Positions 52,664 to 61,713 of a DNA stretch of 64,000 nt are shown here, piece after piece (positions within the stretch are counted from its first letter, which is position 1; each line of letters starts with the position of its first letter). The DNA is taken from the NCBI GenBank assembly GCA_040388605.1, contig JAZKBN010000005.1:131022-195021 (forward strand), read 5' to 3'. A model generated the notes under the pieces. The model was not told where the DNA came from and ran no database searches. It saw only the letters and a list, made by a program, of their open reading frames with translations. The stretch is from JAZKBN01 sp040388605 (GTDB lineage Bacteria > Bacteroidota > Bacteroidia > Cytophagales > Flexibacteraceae). A program made the translations under genes and the position numbers.

Positions 52664-54178
52664 CTATAAACCGCTGTTTTCAGACTCGGCAGTTTTAGGT
52701 CCTTCAACCTTATGCAGCTTTATCATATTTGCCCTGCCTTTTTTCTCTATCGGTATAGCGGCAAGTGTCAGGAAATGATCACCCGTGCCCAAGAGCTTTT
52801 CTTCAACAAGCCTCTTTTCCAATTCATTGATGGTTTCATCGGTGCCGTTTTTGCGCTCGTAGTAAAGTGCACGAACCCCCCAAACAAGCGCCAGCTGGTG
52901 CAACAGCTTTTTCCTGCGTGTGAAAATAAATATATCGGCCTTTGGCCTGTGGCTGCTTAGCTGGAACGCTGTATATCCCGAGCTTGTTAATGCGCAGATG
53001 GCCTTGGTTTCGGTGTTTTCAGAAAGATATGCTGCCGAGCTGATGACCATGTTAGATACATAGTTCGCGCTGCCGGGCGCAGGGCTGTATTTCTTGTCGT
53101 AAATTTTGGGGTACTTGGTTTCAACCTCCTTAATAATTCGGCTCATGCTTTCCACAGCCAAAACCGGGAAAGAGCCGCTGGCAGATTCTGCGCTCAGCAT
53201 AACCGCATCGGCGCCGTCTATTACAGCATTGGCAACGTCGCCGGCTTCCGCACGTGTGGGGCGGGGCGAGTTAATCATGCTTTCAAGCATTTGGGTGGCA
53301 ACAATTACGGGCTTGGCCTTTACGTTGCACATCTCCACCATTTTCTTCTGAATAATGGGCACTTCTTCCATTTTCATTTCCACACCCAGGTCGCCGCGGG
53401 CTACCATTATGGCGTCAGAAGCATCAATAATGGCTTCCAGGTCGGCAATGGCCTCGGGTTTTTCTATTTTAGAAACAATCTTCGGGCGGTCTGCCGGGTC
53501 GGGGAAGCGCTTATTAATAATGTCGCGCATTTCATCAACGTCAGAAGCGCGGCGCACAAAGCTGAGGGCTACCCAGTCAACACCGTTATCCATACCGAAC
53601 TCAAGATCGGCGCGGTCTTTTTCGCTCAGCGAAGGGGCGCTTACATTGCTGTCGGGCAGGTTAATGCCTTTGCGGCTTTTAAGCATGCCGCCGTAAGTTA
53701 CAGTGGTGGTAATTTCGCGGTCGGTTTTGCTGAGGGCGAGCAGCTCAATATTGCCGTCGTCAAGCATAAGCCTGTGGCCGGGCTGAACGTCGTTAATAAT
53801 ATCGGCATAACTGGTGCTGGCGCGTTCGCTGTTACCAACAACCTCATCAATTGTAATAATAAACTGCTGGCCGGCTGTTAGCAGCATGCCTTTGTCTTTA
53901 TCTTTTTGTTCTTTCTCGTCCCATGTGAGCTGCATGGCCTCCACGCGAATTTTAGGACCTTGTAAATCCTGCAATACTGCAACAGGTACATCCATGTCCT
54001 CGGCAACCTTACGAATGGTAGTCAGGCGATCAAGGTGATCCTGGTGCTTTCCGTGCGAAAAGTTAAGCCTGAATACATCAACGCCTGCTTTTATAAGTTG
54101 CTTTACCACTTCTTCGGTCTCTGAAGCAGGACCAATGGTGGCTACAATTTTTGTCTTGTTGTAAGTTACTGAATTCAT
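52664..54178 (-). CDS. pyk: Pyruvate kinase
   Basis: This 504-residue cytosolic glycolytic enzyme transfers phosphate from PEP to ADP. Visible motifs are KTKIVATIGPAS, FRLNFSHGKHQDH, the active-site MVARGDLGVEM and PVIVATQMLESMI. The barrel is followed by a C-terminal alpha/beta domain. The start is ATG 54178; an upstream frame extends to 54277 but is not conserved. A promoter (TTTG-N21-TAGTATTG, minus strand, 54242-54273) fits this start. Confidence 0.95.
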   Translation of the reverse strand: MNSVTYNKTKIVATIGPASETEEVVKQLIKAGVDVFRLNFSHGKHQDHLDRLTTIRKVAEDMDVPVAVLQDLQGPKIRVEAMQLTWDEKEQKDKDKGMLLTAGQQFIITIDEVVGNSERASTSYADIINDVQPGHRLMLDDGNIELLALSKTDREITTTVTYGGMLKSRKGINLPDSNVSAPSLSEKDRADLEFGMDNGVDWVALSFVRRASDVDEMRDIINKRFPDPADRPKIVSKIEKPEAIADLEAIIDASDAIMVARGDLGVEMKMEEVPIIQKKMVEMCNVKAKPVIVATQMLESMINSPRPTRAEAGDVANAVIDGADAVMLSAESASGSFPVLAVESMSRIIKEVETKYPKIYDKKYSPAPGSANYVSNMVISSAAYLSENTETKAICALTSSGYTAFQLSSHRPKADIFIFTRRKKLLHQLALVWGVRALYYERKNGTDETINELEKRLVEEKLLGTGDHFLTLAAIPIEKKGRANMIKLHKVEGPKTAESENSGL

Positions 54179-54241
54179 AAATGAGAAGAACGGGTGATTC
54201 TGCGGAGCGGTAACGGACAGGCTGTCCCCGCTTTCAAGTGA

Positions 54242-54273
54242 CAATACTAAACATTTAGGGCAAGTACTGCAAA
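54242..54273 (-). promoter_or_regulatory. Promoter of pyk
   Basis: Minus-strand TTTG (54270-54273), 21-nt spacer, TAGTATTG (54242-54249): one mismatch to TAnnTTTG. It is about 60 nt upstream of the ATG. Confidence 0.4.
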
Positions 54274-54390
54274 CCAATTCCGAAACCTTGCTAAAATCGC
54301 GGCTGTATTGGAGTTAAACCGCTTAACTTTAGGCCCAAATATTATCAGCTTATTTTAACCTTGCACCGGGTTAATACATAGAAGAGAGAA

Positions 54391-55560
54391 ATGCCCAATA
54401 AAACAACAGCTTCAGTTTCGCCTGATTTCAGCATGTTCAGCCTGCAAACACCTGAAGATTATTTAAAGGTTTTGCAGAAAGAGTCTAAAAAAGGAAACAT
54501 TACGGCGCTGCCGGAAACGGAGCAGGCCCCCGGCATTTTCCTGAAAACTTTGTACACGGCTGCCGATACCGAAGCGCTAAAAGCCAATGCTGATTTTTTC
54601 GCATCACTGGCCGCAGTACGTAAAAGCAATGCATACTCTTATGCTGAAACAATTGCTGTTGCAGGCCCGGCACAAGCAAATTCCGATGCATTAATTGCTT
54701 TATCAGGTGGTGCAAACGCAGTTCACTTTTACCTGCAAAATCATGGCACTGCTGATTATGCAGGCTTGCTTGGCAAAATCAGTTTGAAAGATACCCCTGT
54801 TTACTTCAGCGCAAACGCAGAATTGACCCGCGAAATTCAGCATGAAATTAAAAAATACAACCCTTCCCGTGAGTCAATCCGGGGCGGTATTTTGTTCGAT
54901 GTATTTAACAGCGACAAATCAGGCGTTTCAAAAGAAAAGGGATTTGAATTATTGGAAAGCCTGTTAACAGATTTTACCCGTTCTTCAAAGTTTCAAACTG
55001 TTTATATAAACACACAATCTGTTTCTGATTCAGTTTCCGACCCGGTTACAGAGCTTAGCGAGGCAATAACCATGTTTGTGGAATGCCTGGATTATTTAAC
55101 GGATAAGGGATTTGCACCTGCACAGGTTTCCCAATCTGCCATTTTCAGTATGGATATTGGTACCGATTATTTTACTGAAATAGCCAAATTCCGTGCCCTT
55201 AGGCTGTTACAGGCGGTTGTACTGGATGCTTATGGAGTTCCCCCGATTTATATCCCCATATACGCAACCGGCTCTGCTGCAACGCATAACCCTGACGACA
55301 GCTCAGGCAACCTGCTTCGCAATACCACGGCTGCCATGGCCGCCGTAGCGGGCGGAGCCGATATTATAGCGCTTCGACCCCATGAGAACGGCGCCCAAAC
55401 AAAAAGCAGCCCGGCCCGACTGGCAATGAATGTAAGCAATATTCTCCGCTACGAATCAATGTTCGAGCGCAGCGCAGATCCTGCCGGCGGGAGTTTCCTT
55501 ATAGAAACCATGACCAATGCTTTTGCAAAGGCAGCCTGGGAACGTTTTCTAACTCAATAA
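54391..55560 (+). CDS. mutA: Methylmalonyl-CoA mutase small subunit (MutA-like), short and unpartnered
   Basis: This 389-residue protein resembles the MutA barrel domain (SPDFSMFSLQTPEDYLKVLQKES, FSMDIGTDYFTEIAKFRALR, GVPPIYIPIYATGS, PHENGAQTKSS). It ends after the barrel (DPAGGSFLIETMTNAFAKAAWERFL), so it lacks the C-terminal cobalamin-domain-like part that many MutA proteins keep (usual length 450-620). The large catalytic subunit MutB normally follows but does not here; a terminator and a minus-strand kinase come next. In the MutAB heterodimer the small subunit is non-catalytic, so this copy needs a MutB from elsewhere. Confidence 0.8.
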   Translation: MPNKTTASVSPDFSMFSLQTPEDYLKVLQKESKKGNITALPETEQAPGIFLKTLYTAADTEALKANADFFASLAAVRKSNAYSYAETIAVAGPAQANSDALIALSGGANAVHFYLQNHGTADYAGLLGKISLKDTPVYFSANAELTREIQHEIKKYNPSRESIRGGILFDVFNSDKSGVSKEKGFELLESLLTDFTRSSKFQTVYINTQSVSDSVSDPVTELSEAITMFVECLDYLTDKGFAPAQVSQSAIFSMDIGTDYFTEIAKFRALRLLQAVVLDAYGVPPIYIPIYATGSAATHNPDDSSGNLLRNTTAAMAAVAGGADIIALRPHENGAQTKSSPARLAMNVSNILRYESMFERSADPAGGSFLIETMTNAFAKAAWERFLTQ

Positions 55561-55593
55561 GAAGCAGTTTAATTGCTTTTAAAGCCAGTGAAA

Positions 55594-55637
55594 AAAACAA
55601 AAGGTGCCCGGCTGAAAACCGGGCACCTTTTGTTTAT
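55594..55637. terminator. Strong bidirectional terminator
   Basis: AAACAAAAGGTGCCCGG (55595-55611) pairs perfectly with CCGGGCACCTTTTGTTT (55619-55635), 17 bp with a 7-nt loop, between convergent genes. Confidence 0.92.
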
Positions 55638-55675
55638 AGATGCTGTAAAACAATAAGGCCTGCCTTATCACGGTA

Positions 55676-58456
55676 TTAAACCGATATACTGTCCATTAAT
55701 TGTCCGCCTGCCGCTTCAGGCAATACGCGGCCAAGTTCATCTTTAATAGACGCAAGGCTTAAGGGTTTACTAATGTATCCTTCCATGCCTGAATTTATAC
55801 ATGCTTCCCTGTCTCCCGGCATTGCGTTGGCTGTCATGGCTATAATCGGGATATGGCCCAGGTCATTGAGCTGCTCAAATATCCTGACCTGCCTTGTGGC
55901 TTCAAGTCCGTCCATAACGGGCATTTGAACATCCATAAGTACAAGATTAAACCGGCCGGTTTGAAATTCCTTAAAAGCTTCCATCCCGTTTTCTACAGTG
56001 GTTACGGTATGGCCCAATCTCGACAGCATTTTTACGGCCAGCTTATTATTTATGGGGTTGTCGTCCGCAACTAAAATATTCAGGCTTTTGCCTGCTCCCG
56101 GGTTGTTTATTGGCAGAGGCAGTTCGGGTTTATTGTTTGGTGAAGGCAGTTTAAATGCCCCGGCTTTATCTGTTACCGGTTCTGCCGAGTTCAGGCAAAC
56201 GGTTAAAATAAATGTGCTTCCCTTTCCTATTGTACTGATTACCGAAAGGTTGCCGCCCATCATTTGTGCCAGCTTACGGCTTATTGTAAGGCCAAGCCCG
56301 GTGCCCCCGAAGGTGCGGGTAGTGCTTCCTTCTGCCTGTACAAAGGGCCTGAAAATGCTTTCAAGCTTTTCGGGTGCTATGCCAATCCCGGTATCGCTAA
56401 CCCTGAATTCAAGGCAGGAATTGGAAGTTTGGGCAGCTTTTACCTCTATATTAACGCCGCCGGCAGATGTGAACTTTACAGCATTGCCAATCATATTCAC
56501 CAAAATTTGCCTAATCCTGTGAGAATCTCCCACCAGGTATTCAGGTACATCAGGCGCAATTACCAGGTCCAGCGAAAGGTTTTTGTCTTTTACCCTTGGC
56601 CCGAACATTTTTTTAATTCCTTCAGCTTCTTCAAATATGTTGAACCTGCGGTTTTCCAATGTCAGCCTTCCGGCCTCAATGCGCGAGAAGTCCAGAATTT
56701 CTTCAATCAGGTTCAGCAGGGTATCACTGCTGAATGTTATTGTTTTTACGTAATCGCGCTGCTCTTCCGTCAGGTCTGTACCGGTAAGGAGTTCAGTAAA
56801 ACCTAATATACCATTCAGGGGAGTCCTGATTTCATGGCTCATATTGGCCAGGAATTCGCTTTTCGCACGATTTGCGGCATCGGCCGCGGCACGGGCATCA
56901 ATGAGCTTTTGCTCGTTTACACGGGTATCTGTAATGTTAATGCTGAGGGCAGTCAGTTGGCCGCCTTCCACATAAAGCAGGTAGGTACGCAGCCACCATT
57001 TTTCGCCTTTATGGCTTCCTTCGCTGTCGAATTCGCAGGAGCCGGTTAGCAGGGCTTTGGCTGCATAGCTGGGGAAAAGCGGTAAAAGTGCCTTTATATT
57101 GGTTCCGGGGTTATTTAAAGTTTCAAGCCCCAGCTTTTCAAGGCCCCTGCCTTTAATTTCAGATATATTACCTGCCGGGTCTGTCCATACCATAAAAACC
57201 TCCAGGTTTTCAGCCATAGATTCAAGCAGGCGGTTTTGCCTGCGAATAATCAGTTCCCGCTCTTTCCTGTAAGTGATATTGGTGCTTGAGCCCACATACC
57301 TGATTGGTTTCCCGGTATGATCTCGCAGAATGGATGCGTTACGTTCAACCCAGCGATAGCTGCCATCGTCAAGTCTTATCCTAAACTCCATTTTTTGGTA
57401 AAACTCCTCACCTTCCATCATCTTCTTCACCGATTCATTATAATCTTTTAAATCATCGGGATGAATCATAGATTGAAAAGCCTCCATAACGAGTTCCTTT
57501 TCGAAATAATTATAAATCTGCCTCCATCGGTTACTTAAATAAACTTCATTAGTTATGAGGTTTACATCCATGATACCGCTGTTGCTGGCCTTGGCCACCA
57601 TTTCGAAACGGGTATTGCTTTCCTGCAAATCGGCAAATGCTTTTTTCTCAGCCGTAACATCGGCGGCAATGCCTATAATGCTGATTACATTGCCGTCTTC
57701 ATCGCGCCTGTAAATGCATATCTTGCTCCTGATGGTGCGGTACTTACCGTCGGCATGCATCATGCGGCTTTCTTCAATAACCACATCTTTGTCAGATAAT
57801 TGGGTTAAGGCGCCCATTCCTTCTGCCTGTCTTTGGGTATCTTCCGGGTGAATCAGCTTTTCCAATACATTTTCGCCCATCTGGCTTACCTGTACCGGTG
57901 AATAGCCCAGCATCTTAAAAACGTGGTTGCTGGTAAAAATGGTTCTTTGGTTTTGAATATCGAAAATGAAAAGGTTTTCAGGCAGGGCTTCAATAAACCC
58001 TGCAAGGTGAAACCTGTTATCGAGGTATTCAGATCCAAGATTATTTTCATGGCTTTCAGGTAAGGCTTCCAGTACGCCAAGGCCGCCAACCAGTTTTCCT
58101 TCTTTTACAAGTGAAGATAACGATATGCTGATTTTTTTTCTTTGCCCGTTGCGGCAAACTATGTTTTTGCTGAGCTTTACCCCGCCTGATTGGAATGCCT
58201 GTTTCAGCGCAGGGTCCGATGTAATAGTTCCCTTCCCCATTCCTACTTTCAGCAGGTTCAGGTTTTGTTCCACTTCTTCGGGCGGCCATAAAACAGCTAT
58301 GTGGCAACCTATAATTTCTTCCTGTGCATAGCCTGTTAAATTGCATGCCCCCTGGCTGAAGAAATTAATTGTTCCGTTCCGGTCAGCAGTAATGTATGCG
58401 AAGCCGGTTGCGGCAGAAAGTACATCATCAGCGGTAAATGGAAGTTCGGAGTTCAT
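55676..58456 (-). CDS. Hybrid sensor histidine kinase with several PAS domains
   Basis: This 926-residue protein has no TM segments and so is probably cytosolic. The order is four PAS/PAC modules (about residues 5-125, 150-275, 285-405, 405-525), HisKA with the phospho-His motif FLANMSHEIRTPLNG (about residue 550), HATPase (RQILVNMIGNAVKFTSAGG, then FGGTGLGLTISRKLAQMMGG), and a C-terminal receiver domain with LVADDNPINNKLA and LVLMDVQMPVMDGLEATRQ. A multi-step phosphorelay needs an Hpt partner and output regulator, neither of which is visible here. PAS domains could sense redox, light or small ligands; no cofactor residue can be named. Confidence 0.92.
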   Translation of the reverse strand: MNSELPFTADDVLSAATGFAYITADRNGTINFFSQGACNLTGYAQEEIIGCHIAVLWPPEEVEQNLNLLKVGMGKGTITSDPALKQAFQSGGVKLSKNIVCRNGQRKKISISLSSLVKEGKLVGGLGVLEALPESHENNLGSEYLDNRFHLAGFIEALPENLFIFDIQNQRTIFTSNHVFKMLGYSPVQVSQMGENVLEKLIHPEDTQRQAEGMGALTQLSDKDVVIEESRMMHADGKYRTIRSKICIYRRDEDGNVISIIGIAADVTAEKKAFADLQESNTRFEMVAKASNSGIMDVNLITNEVYLSNRWRQIYNYFEKELVMEAFQSMIHPDDLKDYNESVKKMMEGEEFYQKMEFRIRLDDGSYRWVERNASILRDHTGKPIRYVGSSTNITYRKERELIIRRQNRLLESMAENLEVFMVWTDPAGNISEIKGRGLEKLGLETLNNPGTNIKALLPLFPSYAAKALLTGSCEFDSEGSHKGEKWWLRTYLLYVEGGQLTALSINITDTRVNEQKLIDARAAADAANRAKSEFLANMSHEIRTPLNGILGFTELLTGTDLTEEQRDYVKTITFSSDTLLNLIEEILDFSRIEAGRLTLENRRFNIFEEAEGIKKMFGPRVKDKNLSLDLVIAPDVPEYLVGDSHRIRQILVNMIGNAVKFTSAGGVNIEVKAAQTSNSCLEFRVSDTGIGIAPEKLESIFRPFVQAEGSTTRTFGGTGLGLTISRKLAQMMGGNLSVISTIGKGSTFILTVCLNSAEPVTDKAGAFKLPSPNNKPELPLPINNPGAGKSLNILVADDNPINNKLAVKMLSRLGHTVTTVENGMEAFKEFQTGRFNLVLMDVQMPVMDGLEATRQVRIFEQLNDLGHIPIIAMTANAMPGDREACINSGMEGYISKPLSLASIKDELGRVLPEAAGGQLMDSISV

Positions 58457-58858
58457 AGCTGTTGTGATATTAAGAAGTTCCCGGTGGCATATATAGCTTT
58501 TGCCTTTTAGGAATAATGGTAAAAGAGGTTTCCTAAGCCTCCAAACAATTGTAATAATATGATTAATAATCGGTCCGAAAAAGGATTCAGACCTTATTCA
58601 GCATATTATAATCCGGAATTAACTCTGCCTGAATGTTAATAAAGGCTTTTATGAGTTGTGCAAACACTCAAGCTTACATCTGTAAATTGCGTTTAATCAC
58701 AGGCTATGGCGAGCCGGGATGCAAACGAGTTTAATGCTATGATTAATCAGCAGGTTTTTTAATAAACCGGTCCTGCTTGGTAAAGAGTAATTTTTTCTGT
58801 TTCTATCACTACTTCACTTAACGTAAATAGTAACCTATGCGTTTAGTGCGGGTAATAT
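58457..58858. other. Intergenic region, nothing assigned
   Basis: About 400 AT-rich bases between the hybrid kinase start and the radical SAM stop. There is a weak AGCAGG/CCTGCT inverted repeat around 58749-58777; I see no ORF, tRNA or strong terminator. Confidence 0.6.
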
Positions 58859-59881
58859 TTATGCCCAAACGCGTGTGCCTTCCGTGCAGTTTGTGCACAT
58901 TTCAATCTCGGTTCTTGATCTAACCAATGAAGCCCTGAACTTATTATATGCCTCACCTTTCCATAATGCTTTGAAAGATTCCTTTTGCATATCGCCTAGT
59001 CGGTAATGGGCATCTTTATCAAAACAGCAGGGAACCACCTTGCCGTCCCAGGTTATTACACAGCTGTGCCACATTTTCCAGCAATGGTTGAGCAGGCGGT
59101 TTTTAATAGACCACTTGCCTTCGCCGTCAGGGCGGTAACGGCTGAAATTCAGGTCATCAGGTATCAGGTCAGAGCCGTTTTCGTAGTCGTAAATCTGTGC
59201 GGTTTTAAACCTGACTTCGTCTACTCCCAATTCTGCTGCAAGCTTTTTAACATCGTTGCGCTGGTGCTCATTGGGCTTAACTACCAGGAACTGGAAAATG
59301 ATGTGCGGCGTAGAGCTGCCGGCATTTTTCCGGGCTTCAACTATATTTTTGGTCCCGGATATTACCTTGTCCAGTTTTCCTCCTATTCTATAGCTTTGGT
59401 AAGTTTCCTGCGTTGTTCCGTCAATAGAAATAATAAGCCTGTCGAGGCCTGATTTTACTGTTCTTTCCGCCACTTCAGGGCTTAGGTAATGGGCATTGGT
59501 ACTGGTGGCAGTATATATTTTCCTGTCGGCAGCATACCTTACCATATCCAGGAAGGAAGGGTTCAGGTAGGGTTCGCCCTGGAAGTAGAAAATCAGGTAC
59601 AGCAGGCGGTTGTGCAGCTCGTCTATGGTTTGCTTAAACAGCTTTTGCTGGAGCATGCCGGTTGGCCTGGTAAAGCTGCGCAGACCGCTGGGGCATTCAG
59701 GGCACCTGAGGTTGCAGCTGGTAGTAGGCTCAAAAGAAATGCTTGCCGGCATACCGAAATGATAAGGCTTATGCATTATGCGGGAAAGCATATAGCCCCC
59801 TATAAGTTGCATGGCATTTTGCGCTCTTTTAAAGCTGAGCTTTCCCAGAAAATTAAGCCCGTCTTTCAGCCTTGCATTCAT
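58859..59881 (-). CDS. Radical SAM/SPASM domain protein
   Basis: This 340-residue protein has the radical SAM CxxxCxxC cluster at Cys56, Cys60 and Cys63 (SCNLRCPECPSG), binding a [4Fe-4S] cluster and SAM. A C-terminal SPASM-type Cys set follows (HCWKMWHSCVI, VPCCFDKDAHYRLGD, MCTNCTEG) for auxiliary clusters. A basic N-terminal helix region precedes the core. SPASM members mature peptides or modify enzymes or sugars, and the substrate here is unknown. The -7 element TAAATTTG (minus, 59898-59905) lies just upstream. Neighbouring WG-repeat and asparagine synthetase genes are divergent from it. Confidence 0.88.
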   Translation of the reverse strand: MNARLKDGLNFLGKLSFKRAQNAMQLIGGYMLSRIMHKPYHFGMPASISFEPTTSCNLRCPECPSGLRSFTRPTGMLQQKLFKQTIDELHNRLLYLIFYFQGEPYLNPSFLDMVRYAADRKIYTATSTNAHYLSPEVAERTVKSGLDRLIISIDGTTQETYQSYRIGGKLDKVISGTKNIVEARKNAGSSTPHIIFQFLVVKPNEHQRNDVKKLAAELGVDEVRFKTAQIYDYENGSDLIPDDLNFSRYRPDGEGKWSIKNRLLNHCWKMWHSCVITWDGKVVPCCFDKDAHYRLGDMQKESFKALWKGEAYNKFRASLVRSRTEIEMCTNCTEGTRVWA

Positions 59882-59897
59882 TTCAATGTATTTTCCC

Positions 59898-59905
59898 CAA
59901 ATTTA
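59898..59905 (-). promoter_or_regulatory. -7 element of the radical SAM gene
   Basis: Minus-strand TAAATTTG, a perfect TAnnTTTG, 17 bp from the ATG, with no obvious -33 TTG. The implied leader is very short. Confidence 0.35.
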
Positions 59906-59939
59906 CACCCTGAACCATTACCGGTAACGATTATAAGAT

Positions 59940-61670
59940 TTGGTATTTATTTCCCGGCGCGTTTTTAACTGCGTTTTCATGCTTCTTTCCGCTGTTTCTG
60001 CATTGCATGCCGGCAGGAGAGCTGATGCGAAGTTTTTAAGCGCACATCTAAATATACATAATTGCAGGCAGTTTGGTTCGTTTTTTTTCAGCGCCGGTTT
60101 AAAAATTCATATTAATGATTCAATAGTTATAAAAGCCGCTCCTTCGGTTCCTGTTTTTTTCAATTCGCCTTTAACCGATACCTCAGGTCGTACCCAAGCA
60201 AATCACTATGAATTCCTGATTGCCGACAGCCTGGGTAATATTACAGATACCCTCGCGGCAGATACTTTATACCCCCTTGATGAAAACCTTTGGGCATATA
60301 AAGATTCAGGCAGGTTTGGTATATATCAAACGTTGAAGGGCAAAGTCACAAGGCCGCTTTTCGATACTTTATTTCCTTCGGGCGGAAGATTCTTAATGGC
60401 AGGCCTTGCAGGTTTATATAGCCCTGTAAGTTATACCGGTGCGCTTTTTACAGGTTCATGGTATTCGGCCTACAGCTTAAAATACCGGTTCATCGTACTT
60501 TCAGGACCCGGTTATTGCCGCGCATTCGATATGGCAGGTATGCAGTTTATACCCGGCCGTTACAGCTATATACGCCCGGTATCTGAAAACAGGCTGGCTG
60601 CCGGCAGCCCTGAAGGCGAGGTTTTATTGAACTTAGCCGGAGAATCGCAGGGTGTTTTTACTTTTGATTCGGTTTCTGAGATAAACCATGGCCTTTTCAC
60701 GGTTACTTTCCATGAAAAAAAGGGATTAACCGATACTTCCGGCGTTTTCGTGTTCGGTCCCGTTTTCGATAACATTACGGCCCTTACCGACTCTACCTTT
60801 CTTGCTGTAAACCAGGGCCAATTTGGTATTCTTGACCGTTCTGCCCATGAAATAGTACCTTACCAACAAGATACATTATTCCTTCGCCCCGACGGACTTG
60901 TGATTGAAAGTAAAAAGCATCTTTTGGGCGCTTATGCGCTTAACGGCTGCCGTCTCTTTCTTCCGCACTTTAATTGGATAGGGGAGCATAGTGAAGGTTA
61001 TTCGGCAGCATTATCCCCCTCAGGTTGGGATTTTGCCGACGACACCGGGGCAGGCGCAAAATACGTTCATTTTCCCCGCCCGGTACAGGAATTGGGTAAG
61101 TTTACTTCAGGCCTTGCTCCCGTTAAAATACACGGAAACTATGGTTTTGTGGATAAAGAAGGTTATGTTCGCATTTCTTGCCGATATAAGCAGGTAATTC
61201 CCTTTTCTGAAGGCAAAGCCGCTGTTAGCATCAACGGAAATTTTGCCGTGGTTAACCGCCACGAAAAGTTAATTTTGCAGCCTCAATTCAGTGTGACAGG
61301 CCCTTATTGCAGGGGCCACAGTATTGTAAAGCGCGGTATTCATTACGGTCTGGCCGATTCGCTGGGCAATACCGGTCATAACGGGAGCGCGGGTGTTGAA
61401 TATGACAGTATTTATTCCTGTTCCTTACCGGGTTTTATCAGCAGAAAAGATGGTAAGTACGGTCTTATAAATGAGAGGGGCAAACCTGTTTTCAGCCCTA
61501 AGTTCAATGCTGTACGAACCTGTTTTTACAGGCGGGTAATTGTTGAACGAAATCGTATGTACGGCGTTTACGACGCTGAGGGGCAAATGCTGCTCCCGGT
61601 AATGTTTACCGGTATAGAGCAAAATCCATACAGCGGCGAATTTATTTTAACCAGGTTTTACCGACCCTGA
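59940..61670 (+). CDS. Secreted WG-repeat protein
   Basis: This 576-residue protein (TTG start; alternative ATG 59979) has a signal-like N-terminus (ending near SALHA) and repeated WG/beta-propeller-like units such as YGFVDKEGYVRISCRYKQVIPFSEGKAAVSINGNFAVVN, KYGLINERGKPVFSPKFNAVR and MYGVYDAEGQMLLPVMF. The repeats are about 45-50 residues and most occupy the C-terminal half. WG repeats are thought to bind proteins or surface polymers. The function is unknown. It is followed 43 bp later by the second asparagine synthetase, so the two are probably co-transcribed. Confidence 0.78.
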   Translation: MVFISRRVFNCVFMLLSAVSALHAGRRADAKFLSAHLNIHNCRQFGSFFFSAGLKIHINDSIVIKAAPSVPVFFNSPLTDTSGRTQANHYEFLIADSLGNITDTLAADTLYPLDENLWAYKDSGRFGIYQTLKGKVTRPLFDTLFPSGGRFLMAGLAGLYSPVSYTGALFTGSWYSAYSLKYRFIVLSGPGYCRAFDMAGMQFIPGRYSYIRPVSENRLAAGSPEGEVLLNLAGESQGVFTFDSVSEINHGLFTVTFHEKKGLTDTSGVFVFGPVFDNITALTDSTFLAVNQGQFGILDRSAHEIVPYQQDTLFLRPDGLVIESKKHLLGAYALNGCRLFLPHFNWIGEHSEGYSAALSPSGWDFADDTGAGAKYVHFPRPVQELGKFTSGLAPVKIHGNYGFVDKEGYVRISCRYKQVIPFSEGKAAVSINGNFAVVNRHEKLILQPQFSVTGPYCRGHSIVKRGIHYGLADSLGNTGHNGSAGVEYDSIYSCSLPGFISRKDGKYGLINERGKPVFSPKFNAVRTCFYRRVIVERNRMYGVYDAEGQMLLPVMFTGIEQNPYSGEFILTRFYRP

Positions 61671-61713
61671 TTTTCAACCGGCTCGGGGCGGTCATCAAAA
61701 CGAAGAATTGCTT

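Noticed and set aside
52428..52778. 116-residue + frame upstream of pyk
   Set aside because: It overlaps the pyk terminator and pyk 3' end on the other strand, has no recognisable domain, and is AT-rich noise.
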